From the NCBI GenBank assembly GCA_910587795.1, contig CAJUNH010000009.1, positions 1 through 58,914 of the forward strand: a stretch of DNA of 58,914 bases. Reading direction: 5' to 3'. Positions within the stretch are counted from its first letter, which is position 1. Each line of letters begins with the position of its first letter. The notes under the pieces were generated by a model, which had not been told where the DNA came from, did not search any database, and saw only the letters and a list, made by a program, of their open reading frames with translations. Of this stretch, positions 13,361-22,789 are shown piece by piece. This DNA comes from an uncultured Christensenellaceae bacterium (GTDB lineage: Bacteria; Bacillota; Clostridia; Christensenellales; CAG-314). The position numbers and the translations under genes are program-made.

Positions 13361-15850
13361 ATGGCTAAACAACAAGATACTCACAATCTCGATTACGTAC
13401 AGGCATTGGATCAAACCAACGTTAAAGTAATCAAAATGGAAGAGGAAATGAAAAAGTCGTTTATCGCCTACGCTATGGCGGTAAACGTATCCCGCGCAAT
13501 CCCCGACGTACGCGACGGTTTAAAACCCGTACATAGACGTATCTTATACGCAATGGGCGAGTTAAACTTGTTTAACGACAAGCCTTACCGTAAATGCGCG
13601 CGTATTGTCGGCGACGTTTTGGGTAAGTACCATCCCCACGGCGACTCTGCCGTTTACGAAGCGTTGGTACGTTTAGCGCAGGACTTTTCTATCCGCTGTC
13701 CGCTTGTGGACGGACAAGGTAACTTCGGCAGCGTAGACGGAGACCCTCCGGCGGCGCAACGTTATACCGAAGCAAGACTTAGTAAAATCGCTTACGAAAT
13801 GTTAAGGGAAATCGACAAAAACACCGTCGACTTCTATCCCAACTTCGATAACACTTTAATGCAGCCGACGGTATTGCCCAGCCGTTTTCCCAATTTGTTG
13901 GTAAACGGCGCCGACGGTATTGCCGTAGGTATGGCTACAAACATCCCTCCCCACAACTTAGGAGAGGTTATCGACGGCGCAATTGCGGTACTTAATAATC
14001 CCGATATCACCGTAGAAGAACTGATGAAAATTATTCCCGCACCGGACTTCCCCACGGGCGGTATCATGATGGGGCGCGTCGGCGTACGCAATGCGTACAA
14101 AACGGGTAAAGGCAGTATTTTAGTACGTGCTAAAACGGATATCGAGGAGCATAACGGACGTCAGCGCATTATAGTTACGGAATTGCCGTATCAAGTAAAC
14201 AAGGCAAAGCTTATAGAAAATATTGCAGGGCTTGTAAAGGACAAACGCGTAGAGGGTATTTCCGATATTCGCGACGAAAGCGACCGTAAAGGTATGCGCA
14301 TTGTGTTTGAACTTAAACGCGACGCAAACGCGCAAGTGGTATTAAACACGCTGTACAAACATACGCAGCTGCAAGTATCCGACGGTATAACGCTGCTTGC
14401 GCTTGCCGACGGCGAACCTAAGATTATGTCTCTTAAAGAGATTCTGTCTTACTATATCGAACATCAGCGCAGCGTTATTACGCGCCGCACCAAATTCGAT
14501 TTGGAAAAGGCGGAAGACAGGTACCACATTATCGAAGGCTTGGTAATAGCTCTGGACAATATCGATCGAGTTATTGCAATTATCAAAAGCAGTGCGGATA
14601 AGCAAACTGCCGCCGCCGCTTTGATGAGTGAGTTTAATCTGAGCGAACGCCAAACCAACGCGATTTTGGAAATGAGACTGTCCCGTCTTACTCAGCTGGA
14701 AGTAGAAAGTTTGCGCAAAGAACTTGCCGAGCTTGATGCGCTGATTAAGGACTTAAAGGATATTTTGGCAAAACCCGCGCGTATAAACGATATTATAGTT
14801 GCGGAAATGAGCGAAATCCGCGATAAATACGGCGATGCGCGCAAGACGGAAATTTGCACGGACTACTCCGAAATAGATATAGGCGACCTTATCGAAAAGG
14901 AGGACGTCGTAATTTCTATGACGCACTTAGGTTACGTCAAGCGTTTGCCCGTAACCGAATACCGCACGCAAAAGCGCGGCGGCAAGGGCGTTACCGCGCA
15001 TAAACCGCGCGAAGAAGACTTTGTCGAGAATATGTTTATTACAAACACTCACGACGATTTGCTGTTCTTTACAAACCGCGGAAAGGTATACTGCATAAAG
15101 GGATACGAAGTGCCCGAAGCGGAACGTACCGCAAGGGGCAGAGCTATTGTAAATATTTTGCAGCTGGATAACGGCGAAAAGGTGACGGCGGTTATCCCCC
15201 GCAAGGAAGATTCTCGAGGCAACCTTATTATGGCAACGCGTCAGGGGCTTATCAAAAAGACAAACCTTACGGAATTCGAGTCTATCCGCAAAACGGGTAA
15301 GATTGCAATATCGTTGGTGGACGACGACGAGCTTATAGGCGTAGATATGACTACGGGTTACGACGAAATCTTGATGGCAAGCCACGAAGGCAAGTGCATA
15401 CGTTTTGCCGAGGAAGAAGTCCGTCCTATGGGACGCGAAGCGCAGGGCGTAAGATCAATCAAACTGGAAAAAGACGATTATGTCGTCGATATGGCTATTG
15501 CCCGCAACGGACTGGAAGTGCTTACGATATCCGAAAAAGGTTTCGGTAAACGCAGTGATTTAATCGATTATCGTTTGCAGTCGCGTGCAGGTAAGGGCAT
15601 TAAAGCGGGTGTATTCAACAATAAAACGGGCAAACTGGTCAATCTTAAATTGATCGACCCCGAAAACGACGTAATGCTTATTGCGGATAACGGCATAGTA
15701 ATCCGTATACGCGCAAAGGATATTTCCAAAATCGGCAGAGACACTATGGGCGTAAGAGTTATGAAGTTTAAGGGCGACGCGCAGGTAGTGTGCGTAAGCG
15801 AAAGTCCCGTATCGGACGAACTGGACGCTGACGAAGGCGAAAGCGAATAG
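13361..15850 (+). CDS. gyrA: DNA gyrase subunit A
   Basis: GyrA cuts and rejoins the DNA strands of gyrase. The breakage domain carries the catalytic Tyr135 (AAQRYTEA). The quinolone region HPHGDSAVYEAL keeps Ser96 and Glu100, the susceptible state for Firmicutes. The C-terminal beta-pinwheel has the GyrA box QKRGGKG, which separates it from ParC. The start is taken at the second ATG: AGGAGG at 13346-13351 is nine bases from 13361 but only three from the in-frame ATG at 13355. The protein is then 829 residues and ends in an acidic tail. Confidence 0.97.
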   Translation: MAKQQDTHNLDYVQALDQTNVKVIKMEEEMKKSFIAYAMAVNVSRAIPDVRDGLKPVHRRILYAMGELNLFNDKPYRKCARIVGDVLGKYHPHGDSAVYEALVRLAQDFSIRCPLVDGQGNFGSVDGDPPAAQRYTEARLSKIAYEMLREIDKNTVDFYPNFDNTLMQPTVLPSRFPNLLVNGADGIAVGMATNIPPHNLGEVIDGAIAVLNNPDITVEELMKIIPAPDFPTGGIMMGRVGVRNAYKTGKGSILVRAKTDIEEHNGRQRIIVTELPYQVNKAKLIENIAGLVKDKRVEGISDIRDESDRKGMRIVFELKRDANAQVVLNTLYKHTQLQVSDGITLLALADGEPKIMSLKEILSYYIEHQRSVITRRTKFDLEKAEDRYHIIEGLVIALDNIDRVIAIIKSSADKQTAAAALMSEFNLSERQTNAILEMRLSRLTQLEVESLRKELAELDALIKDLKDILAKPARINDIIVAEMSEIRDKYGDARKTEICTDYSEIDIGDLIEKEDVVISMTHLGYVKRLPVTEYRTQKRGGKGVTAHKPREEDFVENMFITNTHDDLLFFTNRGKVYCIKGYEVPEAERTARGRAIVNILQLDNGEKVTAVIPRKEDSRGNLIMATRQGLIKKTNLTEFESIRKTGKIAISLVDDDELIGVDMTTGYDEILMASHEGKCIRFAEEEVRPMGREAQGVRSIKLEKDDYVVDMAIARNGLEVLTISEKGFGKRSDLIDYRLQSRAGKGIKAGVFNNKTGKLVNLKLIDPENDVMLIADNGIVIRIRAKDISKIGRDTMGVRVMKFKGDAQVVCVSESPVSDELDADEGESE

Positions 15851-15880
15851 TTTGCAGGCAATAAAGTATTATTAATAATT

Positions 15881-15930
15881 ATGGCGGCATGATTTGAATT
15901 ATATATTCAAACTATGCTGCCATTTATTAA
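15881..15930 (+). terminator. Terminator-like hairpin after gyrA
   Basis: ATGGCGGCAT (15881-15890) pairs with ATGCTGCCAT (15914-15923) with one mismatch; GATTTGAA/TTCAAACT extends the stem. A few T follow. The rest of the gap to argS is AT-rich without visible features. Confidence 0.55.
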
Positions 15931-16212
15931 CATATGTTTTTGTTGTATTTTGCCGTTCGGCGCATGTTAAGGCTAAACGCAAAAAAATATTAGAATTATT
16001 TGCCGAAGCGGGGGCTGTAAACGTTTGCTAAATTACCTTAATTAATGTTATAGTAAATATACTTTAAAATACTAAAACGGCAAAGATTGTTTGATTGCGT
16101 CATTTGACATTGTTATGTTACGTGACCTGCAACGCAGACGGAATACGCGATATTTAAAAGCTTAGGTATAAGCGGTTATGCTTTGCGGCTTACCGCGCAA
16201 AAGGAGATTGTT

Positions 16213-17910
16213 TTGAAAGATTACAAAAGTATAATTGCAAGTAAGATAGACGCTCCTCTCGAAAAAGAAGAGATCGTTTCGCTTATAAGCGAAACTGCCG
16301 ACGATAATTTCGGCGATTACGCATTTCCGTGTTTTAAATTAGCTAAGGTTATGCGTATGAGTCCCGCTGCGATTGCTCAGCAGCTGGCAAGTCAAATAAA
16401 AACAGATGACGTAATAGTTAAAGCAGAGGCGGTAAACGGCTATCTTAACTTTTTTATAAACAGGCGGGAGTTTATTAACGACGCCGTTTACGGCGTGTTA
16501 AGTCAAGGCGCAGATTACGGTAACGATACGCTGGGCAGCGGCAAAACGGTATGTATAGATTACAGTTCTGTCAATATCTGCAAGTCCTTCCATATTGGAC
16601 ATTTGTCTACGACGGCAATCGGCAGCAGTCTTTACAAAATTTTTACCGCGTTGGGATACGATGTGGTTGGTATAAACCATTTGGGCGACTACGGCACTCA
16701 GTTCGGCAAAATGATAGTTGCATATAAGCTGTGGGGCGATTACGAAACCGTCAAGCGCAACGGCGTTGCGGAATTACAGCGTTTGTACGTAAAATTTCAT
16801 CAGGAGGAAGTTAATCACCCCGAACTTACGGATCAGGCTCGCGAATGGTTTGTAAAAGTAGAACAAAACGACGCGGAAGCAAAAAAACTGTTTGATATGT
16901 TTAAGGAAATTACCTTAAACGACGTTATGGAAATATACGATAGATTAAACGTTAAGTTCGACAGTTGGAACGGCGAAAGTTTTTATATGGATAAAATGGA
17001 CGGACCGCTTCAAATGCTGCGCGATAAAGGTTTGATAACCGAAAGTCAGGGCGCGCAAGTAGTGGACTTAAAAGACTACGATATGCCTCCGTTTTTGCTT
17101 ATTAAGTCGGACGGCAGCAGTTTGTACGCCACCCGCGATTTAGCCGCCGCCGTTTGGCGCAAAAACGAATACGACTTCGATAAATGTCTGTATGTCGTAG
17201 CGTATCAGCAAAATCTGCACTTTAAGCAATTATTTAAAGTTTTAGAACTTGCAAATTTGCCTTGGGCAAAGGATATGATTCACGTTGCGTACGGTATGGT
17301 AAGCTTAGAGGACGGCGCAATGTCCACGCGCAAGGGCAACGTTGTGCTGCTGCGCGACGTTATTAATAAGGCCGTGTCTAAGTCGTTGGAAACGATAATT
17401 GCCAAAAACCCTAATTTGGAAAATAAGGAAAAAGTCGCCGAACAGGTGGGCGTAGGCGCAGTGTTGTTTTCGGCGCTCGAAAACAGTAAAATAAAGGATA
17501 TTACTTTTACTTTCGACCGCGTATTAAACTTTGACGGCGAAACCGCTCCGTATATACAATATACTACGGCAAGGTGCAATTCCATTTTGGAAAAAGCCGG
17601 CATGTCGCGCCTTGCAAAGATTGCGCCCGATATGCGTGCGTTGGACAATGCGGAAACGCTAACGCTGTGTAAGCTGTTGGCAAGCTTTCCGCAAGCGGTT
17701 AAGGACGCCGCAGATAAGTACGAACCCAGTATAATTTCGGGTTTACTCATAGATATTGCACAGGCTTTTAACAGATTTTATATTGCTCACCGTGTGCTTA
17801 GCGATAACCTAAGCGAACAAAACGCCCGCTTGTCGGTGGTTGAAGCAACCGGTATAACGCTTAAAAAGGGCTTGGCGTTGTTGGGTATAGAATCTCCCGA
17901 TAAGATGTGA
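16213..17910 (+). CDS. argS: Arginyl-tRNA synthetase
   Basis: ArgS joins arginine to tRNA-Arg. The class I signature is the HIGH motif in KSFHIGHLST, and STRKGN stands at the KMSK position, as in many ArgS. The N-terminal Add1 domain (NFGDYAFPCFKLAK) and the C-terminal DALR anticodon-binding region (ETAPYIQYTTARCNSIL and on) are present. The start is set at the TTG at 16213 because AAGGAG lies six bases upstream of it; the frame is open ten codons further to 16183 but has no ribosome site there. This gives 565 residues, normal for the family. The gene stands alone. A tRNA-Arg(ACG), one of its substrates, is encoded at 58381. Confidence 0.95.
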   Translation: MKDYKSIIASKIDAPLEKEEIVSLISETADDNFGDYAFPCFKLAKVMRMSPAAIAQQLASQIKTDDVIVKAEAVNGYLNFFINRREFINDAVYGVLSQGADYGNDTLGSGKTVCIDYSSVNICKSFHIGHLSTTAIGSSLYKIFTALGYDVVGINHLGDYGTQFGKMIVAYKLWGDYETVKRNGVAELQRLYVKFHQEEVNHPELTDQAREWFVKVEQNDAEAKKLFDMFKEITLNDVMEIYDRLNVKFDSWNGESFYMDKMDGPLQMLRDKGLITESQGAQVVDLKDYDMPPFLLIKSDGSSLYATRDLAAAVWRKNEYDFDKCLYVVAYQQNLHFKQLFKVLELANLPWAKDMIHVAYGMVSLEDGAMSTRKGNVVLLRDVINKAVSKSLETIIAKNPNLENKEKVAEQVGVGAVLFSALENSKIKDITFTFDRVLNFDGETAPYIQYTTARCNSILEKAGMSRLAKIAPDMRALDNAETLTLCKLLASFPQAVKDAADKYEPSIISGLLIDIAQAFNRFYIAHRVLSDNLSEQNARLSVVEATGITLKKGLALLGIESPDKM

Positions 17911-18233
17911 TTTCAACGTGCGGCAATTTATAAGCTTACTTGCTTTATTATTGGCAGGCAGGAAAAAATTTGTCAACGTAAAAACCGTTTCGTTTGTAAA
18001 AAGCGGCGTATGCCGCAACTGAATGCAATGCGTACTATTTCGCTGCGATAAATACTCGGCGTATGTATAGACGGTATGATTTCGTCAATAATATCTTATA
18101 TGCCGCTGTTACGTTTATCTGTAAAACCGCGGCCGAAACGTCTTTTAAGTATTTAATATTGTATCTTATACGTGCAAACTTGTAATGATATTTACAAGAC
18201 TAACGGGTATAAATATAAAGACAAAGAGGAAAA
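17911..18233. other. Intergenic region between argS and the CvpA gene
   Basis: No gene is seen. A small stem GCGGC-GTAT-GCCGC lies at 18003-18016 without a T run. The inverted repeat CTTGTAA-TGATAT-TTACAAG at 18179-18198, 35 bases before the CvpA start, could be an operator or part of its promoter. Confidence 0.45.
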
Positions 18234-18812
18234 ATGAACGTATTTGATTGGATATTTATAGCCGCGCTGGCGGCAGGGTTGGTGCTGGGATTAATAAAGG
18301 GGTTTTTAAAACCGTTATTATCCGTCATAGGCATTGTCGTCATTGCCTTTGGCACGTCTTTGCTGTCGCCAGTCGTTGCAGGTTGGACTTTAAACGCGGA
18401 AATGAGCGACAGCATTCGCTCGCTTGTGTCGGTTTTAATAACGGTTGTACTGCTTACCGTTATATGGGGCGTAGTGTCCTTTATTATACGTAAAATTTTT
18501 ACGCGTACGTCGGCGTTGGGCGTAGTAAACCGCCTTATAGGCGCAACGTTGGGTATAGCGATAGTATATCTTGCGTTTGCCGTTATCATCGCTTGGATTA
18601 CAGGCCCTATGGGAGATATAGCTGGCATTAGGGAAAAATTCGGCGCGGACGTGTCCGCAAGTTGGATTGCGCAGCACCTTTACGCAAAAAATCCTTTCGG
18701 TATGCTCGTAGTAGACAAAATGGCGGAAAAGCTATTGGAAATTTTGCAAAATTCTACGGAATCGCCCGACGCCGTAACCGGTATACTGATGTTTTTGTCA
18801 AGTAAAAAATAA
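18234..18812 (+). CDS. CvpA-family membrane protein
   Basis: This 192-residue inner-membrane protein has four hydrophobic segments (about 5-40, 60-88, 100-128 with short loops) and the CvpA pattern: an N-terminal NVFDWIFIAALAAGLVLGLI, then KGFLK, and an arginine-rich link before the third segment. CvpA was named for colicin V export in E. coli; in Firmicutes the family is general and its role is not settled. The start at 18234 follows AAAGAGGAAAA. The uORF promoter lies directly downstream, so the ABC exporter is probably controlled separately. Confidence 0.8.
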   Translation: MNVFDWIFIAALAAGLVLGLIKGFLKPLLSVIGIVVIAFGTSLLSPVVAGWTLNAEMSDSIRSLVSVLITVVLLTVIWGVVSFIIRKIFTRTSALGVVNRLIGATLGIAIVYLAFAVIIAWITGPMGDIAGIREKFGADVSASWIAQHLYAKNPFGMLVVDKMAEKLLEILQNSTESPDAVTGILMFLSSKK

Positions 18813-18846
18813 ATACGATTTTACAATAAAATTTGCTAAATTCTGC

Positions 18847-18876
18847 TTGACTTAGTTAAGTTAAGCGTGATAGTAT
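18847..18876 (+). promoter_or_regulatory. Promoter of the ABC exporter leader
   Basis: TTGACT (18847-18852) and TAGTAT (18871-18876) have an 18-base spacer. The expected transcript start near 18883 precedes the ribosome site of the small peptide gene. Confidence 0.65.
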
Positions 18877-18911
18877 GGTTGTATCAAAATTAAATAAAGG
18901 AGGTGAGTACT

Positions 18912-18998
18912 GTGATTAAGAAGCGTAATATGATGTTAAATAATTTAAATTGCTGCGGAAGCTGCCGTACTCGCCTATTTTCGACTTGTCTTAAATAG
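18912..18998 (+). CDS. 28-residue Cys-rich leader peptide (uORF)
   Basis: The GTG at 18912 has AGGAGG (18898-18903) eight bases upstream, one of the best ribosome sites in the window. The peptide is basic, with the Cys cluster CCGSC at 14-18 and Cys26, and ends in Leu-Lys. It is followed at once by a terminator and then a heterodimeric ABC exporter. The likeliest role is a regulatory leader whose translation controls read-through. An exported bacteriocin-like or modified peptide is an alternative, since a transporter follows and cysteines are frequent, but there is no leader/core boundary, protease domain or modification enzyme nearby. Confidence 0.7.
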   Translation: MIKKRNMMLNNLNCCGSCRTRLFSTCLK

Positions 18999-19015
18999 AC
19001 TGTATTTATCACGCG

Positions 19016-19045
19016 CTCCCGCAACTGCTGCGGGAGTTTTTTATT
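19016..19045 (+). terminator. Leader terminator
   Basis: CTCCCGCA (19016-19023) pairs perfectly with TGCGGGAG (19029-19036) around a 5-base loop, followed by six T and ATT. It stands between the uORF and the ABC genes, so it must be bypassed for exporter expression from the leader promoter. Confidence 0.85.
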
Positions 19046-19212
19046 GCAAAAAACAAACCGTAACGTTGCAGAAAAATCAACTGACAGTTTAGTGGTTTTT
19101 ATTTGTTTTAAACAACAAGTTGATTGTGTTTTGTTTGTTTACGCGTTGTACTCGTTTGTATGCAGCGGGTATCTGTAAACAAATTAAGAATTTTAATATA
19201 AGGAAACACCGA

Positions 19213-20931
19213 ATGAAACATTTATTGAAATTTATAAAACCGTATACGGCTGAGATTTTGCTCTTGATGTTTTTGTTTGCCGTCAGGTCGCTGTCTACGT
19301 TGTTTATGCCGTACGTAATGAGTAATATTGTAGAAGTAGGCATACGTAACGGCGATATGCAATATGTGGTTTCGCAGGGAATAATTATTCTTGCTTTGGC
19401 GGTAGGAGCTTTTGCTTGCGCATTAATAACAAACAGAGTAAGCAGTAATTTTTCTTCAAAAATAGCCGTTAATATGCGTAAGGACGTATTTAACAAAGTA
19501 AACGAACTGACCTTCGAACAGTTTGCCGAAATAGGTACGGGCAGTTTGCTTACCCGCACGACAGACGATATCGGCTGGATGGAGGAAACGATATCTCAGG
19601 TGCCGTACGTGTTTATTTCCTGTCCCATTTTGTTTATCGGCGGTATCGTAATGTCTTTTAAGGGCGACTGGGTTTTGCCGTTGATTTTGCTTGGAGTGTC
19701 CGTTGTAGTACTATTAATTACCAGTGCAATTTGCGGTACGTTGGAAAAACACTGGCAGCGCGGCGACGAGTACACCGATGTGCAAAACAGAGTAATCCGC
19801 GAAAGACTGTCGGGCATACGCGTTGTACGCGCGTTCGATAAGGAAGCCCACGAACATAAGCGCGCGGTAAAGGCAACAAGCGAAATGTGCAACAGTTTTG
19901 TTAAAGCCAACACCGTCAGCGGTATTGTAAGCCCGATAGCATCATTGTTTTTAAACGGAGCGACCGTAGCTATTATATATGTGGGCGCAGTACGTTTGCA
20001 AGCGGTGCAAACCCTTAAAGCAGGTAATATACTTGCAACAATCCAGTACATAGCCCTAATTGCCAACGCAGTACTTATGCTGTCCTGGACGATATCTTTT
20101 ATTCCGCACATAAAAGTCAGCTTAAAACGTATATCGGCAATACTCGATTCGCCTACGTGTCAGGAATCGTCCAGCGGCGAGGAATTGACGGGCGACGTAA
20201 AATTCTGCAACGTGGACTTTGCTTATTCCAACGCGTCTAACAATGCGCTAAGCAATATTTCCGTCGATATAAACAACGGCGATATCGTAGGCATTATAGG
20301 CGGAACGGGGAGCGGAAAAAGTACTTTGGTCAAATTGCTGTTGGATTTTTATTCCGTCAGCGGCGGACAAAGATTGCTCGGCGGAAAGGACTACGCCGAT
20401 ATGTCGCCTGCAACGGTAAGGGATAACGTAGCCGTTGCGTTGCAGAAAAGTATGATTTTTGAAGGAACTGTTCGGGAAAACGTCAAAATGGGCAACCGCG
20501 ATGCCACAGACGAACAGGTCAATCAGGTTTTGGAAATAGCTCAAATGACGGAGTTTATACAAAGCCACGAGGAAGGTTTGGATTACAAACTTACGCAAGC
20601 GGGCAACAATATCTCCGGCGGGCAAAAACAGCGCATCAACATTGCCCGCACAATACTTAAACCTGCGTCCGTTTACATATTCGACGACAGTTTTTCCGCT
20701 TTGGACTATCTTACCGAGGCTAATCTGCGTAAAAAGCTTAACAAGTACTTGCAGGGAAAAACGCAAATTATAATCACCCAACGGGCGGCTACCGCTATGC
20801 GCTGCGACAAGGTTTACGTGTTGGACTGCGGCAAGGTGGTTGGAGAGGGATCTCACAAAGAATTGCTTTTAACTTGCAAAACTTATAAGGAAATTTACGA
20901 CAGTCAAATGGGAGGTGATACGGTTGAGTAA
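19213..20931 (+). CDS. ABC exporter half-transporter, degenerate-site subunit
   Basis: This is a 572-residue fusion of a six-helix membrane domain and an ATPase domain, one half of a type IV ABC exporter (BmrCD/LmrCD/TM287-288 style) for drugs or lipids. Walker A is GGTGSGKST and the signature is ISGGQKQR. Walker B ends FDDS, with Asp in place of the catalytic Glu, and the H-loop His is Gln (ITQRAAT). Such a degenerate catalytic site is the usual asymmetry of heterodimeric exporters. The start is the ATG at 19213 (AAGGAA upstream); upstream in-frame codons lie within the leader. The next gene overlaps its end by eight bases. Confidence 0.92.
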   Translation: MKHLLKFIKPYTAEILLLMFLFAVRSLSTLFMPYVMSNIVEVGIRNGDMQYVVSQGIIILALAVGAFACALITNRVSSNFSSKIAVNMRKDVFNKVNELTFEQFAEIGTGSLLTRTTDDIGWMEETISQVPYVFISCPILFIGGIVMSFKGDWVLPLILLGVSVVVLLITSAICGTLEKHWQRGDEYTDVQNRVIRERLSGIRVVRAFDKEAHEHKRAVKATSEMCNSFVKANTVSGIVSPIASLFLNGATVAIIYVGAVRLQAVQTLKAGNILATIQYIALIANAVLMLSWTISFIPHIKVSLKRISAILDSPTCQESSSGEELTGDVKFCNVDFAYSNASNNALSNISVDINNGDIVGIIGGTGSGKSTLVKLLLDFYSVSGGQRLLGGKDYADMSPATVRDNVAVALQKSMIFEGTVRENVKMGNRDATDEQVNQVLEIAQMTEFIQSHEEGLDYKLTQAGNNISGGQKQRINIARTILKPASVYIFDDSFSALDYLTEANLRKKLNKYLQGKTQIIITQRAATAMRCDKVYVLDCGKVVGEGSHKELLLTCKTYKEIYDSQMGGDTVE

Positions 20932-22708
20932 AACATCCTCCAAAAAGGTAAAGGATTACTCCGCTTGGAAAACAATAAAGCGGCTTGTAAAAGATTTAAA
21001 ACCTATTGCTTGGGCTATTGCAATTAGCGGTATAGTTTGCATTTGTTCGGTAGTGCTAAGCAGTATTGCGCCGGAAATAGTCAGTATAATGACGAACATA
21101 ATATACGACTACGGCGAAACGGGCGTAGCGATAGATATGCTTCGTATGGGCAAGCTGGCAATATATTTGGCGTTGGCGTACGGCGGGGCGGCGTTGCTTT
21201 CTATGGTAATGACGGTGCTTATGACTAATATCGCTTCGCGCTTTTATACGAAAGGCTTGCGTATCCGCATAAGCGATAAAATTCAGCGTTTGCCGGTAAG
21301 TTTTGTGGACGGTACTCCCAACGGAGAAATTCTGTCCCGAATGATGAACGACGTTTCCAATATGTCTACAACGGTGTACGTTATTATCGAAACGCTGATG
21401 AACGGCGTCGTACAGATAATTATTATTACAACGTTAATGTATCTTACTAACTGGATTTTGGCAACTGCAGTTGTGGTTCTGGTTCCGCTGTCCATTGCGC
21501 TGTCGGCGTTTATATCTTCTAAAAGCGAAAAAAGCTGGCACGATTTCCGTAAGGTAAACGGTAATTTATATGCCTTTATCGAGGAAGATTACAGCGGCTT
21601 CGATACGGTCAAAGCTTTTAACTTAGAGGACCGTCAACGCGCTATTTGCGACGAAATATCCGTTAAATACCGTGCAAAGGTAAAGCGCGCGTATTATCTG
21701 TCGGGGCTTGTGCAGCCCATAATTACTCTTACGAACAATATCGCATACGTGGCGGTGTGTATTGCGGGCGGTATCCTTGCCGTCAACAAAACCGTAAGCG
21801 TAGGGGACGTAATTAAAATTATATTGTTTGCAAAAATGTTTGCGGGACCTTTGGAAAGTATTGCTAACGGAATGGGCTCTATACAGCATACGCTTGCATG
21901 CGCAAACCGCGTGTATCAGCTTTTGGACCGCGAGGAAATGTCCAAAGCGGAAACCGACGACGTGCCTTCGGGCGCGGGCGAAGTGGTGTTTAGCCGCGTA
22001 TGTTTTGCTTACGACAAAGATAAACCGCTTATTAAAAATTTAAATTTAAATGTAAAAGCAGGACAAAAAGTTGCGCTTGTAGGTCCTACCGGCGGAGGCA
22101 AAACCACGATAGTAAATTTGCTTATGCGTTTTTACGACATAGACGGCGGTACGATTACAATCGACGGCGTGGATACGTCCTTAATGGATAGGGCAAAACT
22201 GCGCGAACAGTTCGGTATGGTGCTGCAAGATACCTGGCTGTTTAACGGTACTGTGTACGACAACATAGCGTACGGTAAGGAAAACGCAACTATGGAAGAA
22301 GTTGTCGAGGCGGCAAAAAAAGCGCATGCCGACTATTTTATCGAAACGCTGCCTAACGGTTACAATACCGTAATAAACGAAGAAAGTACTAATATCAGCA
22401 GCGGTCAAAAACAGTTGCTTACAATAGCGCGCAGTTATTTGGCAAACAGAAAAATGCTTATTTTAGACGAAGCTACAAGCAATGTCGATACCCGTACGGA
22501 AATACTTATTCAGCGCGCTATGGACGAATTGCTTAAAGGACGTACAAGTTTTGTAATAGCACACCGCTTGTCTACAATAGTAAACGCCGATATTATACTT
22601 GTCATAAATAACGGCGAAGTTGTCGAACAAGGCACCCACGCGGAACTGATGGCTAAAAACGGATTTTATACTAAAATTTATAACAGTCAGTACGAACTGT
22701 TAAAGTAG
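20924..22708 (+). CDS. ABC exporter half-transporter, canonical-site subunit
   Basis: This is the partner half of the exporter: a six-helix membrane domain and an ATPase domain. Its own motifs are canonical: Walker A GPTGGGKTT, signature SSGQKQ, Walker B LILDEATSNVD with the catalytic Glu, and His in VIAHRLSTI. Together with the upstream subunit it forms a heterodimer with one active and one degenerate site. The start is the TTG at 20924, eight bases past GGAGG at 20911-20915; the GTG at 20915 overlaps that site and is unlikely. This gives 594 residues. The overlap with the previous gene implies coupled translation. Substrate unknown; multidrug export is the common case. Confidence 0.93.
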   Translation: MSKTSSKKVKDYSAWKTIKRLVKDLKPIAWAIAISGIVCICSVVLSSIAPEIVSIMTNIIYDYGETGVAIDMLRMGKLAIYLALAYGGAALLSMVMTVLMTNIASRFYTKGLRIRISDKIQRLPVSFVDGTPNGEILSRMMNDVSNMSTTVYVIIETLMNGVVQIIIITTLMYLTNWILATAVVVLVPLSIALSAFISSKSEKSWHDFRKVNGNLYAFIEEDYSGFDTVKAFNLEDRQRAICDEISVKYRAKVKRAYYLSGLVQPIITLTNNIAYVAVCIAGGILAVNKTVSVGDVIKIILFAKMFAGPLESIANGMGSIQHTLACANRVYQLLDREEMSKAETDDVPSGAGEVVFSRVCFAYDKDKPLIKNLNLNVKAGQKVALVGPTGGGKTTIVNLLMRFYDIDGGTITIDGVDTSLMDRAKLREQFGMVLQDTWLFNGTVYDNIAYGKENATMEEVVEAAKKAHADYFIETLPNGYNTVINEESTNISSGQKQLLTIARSYLANRKMLILDEATSNVDTRTEILIQRAMDELLKGRTSFVIAHRLSTIVNADIILVINNGEVVEQGTHAELMAKNGFYTKIYNSQYELLK

Positions 22709-22746
22709 CGTAATATTTATAAAACGGCTTACTGAATAAAAAAATA

Positions 22747-22789
22747 AAATGCACCCCAAAAGTTAAACGCTTTTGGAGGTGCATTTTTT
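22747..22789 (+). terminator. Terminator after the ABC operon
   Basis: AAATGCACC (22747-22755) pairs with GGTGCATTT (22778-22786), with AAAAG/CTTTT inside, and a T run follows. The right arm contains GGAGG, which is also the ribosome site of the transposase remnant that starts at 22790. Confidence 0.8.

Larger units (their letters stand above)
18883..19212 (+). promoter_or_regulatory. Peptide-encoding attenuator leader of the ABC exporter
   Basis: The leader carries a strong ribosome site, a 28-codon ORF, an intrinsic terminator 17 bases past its stop codon, and then about 165 bases to the first ABC gene. TGCGGAAG inside the ORF (18954-18961) nearly copies the right terminator arm TGCGGGAG and can pair with the left arm CTCCCGCA (7 of 8). 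So an alternative, terminator-blocking fold is available, governed by where the ribosome sits. The layout is like that of the leader of Bacillus bmrCD, where drug-stalled ribosomes permit exporter expression. The mechanism here is inferred. Confidence 0.6.
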
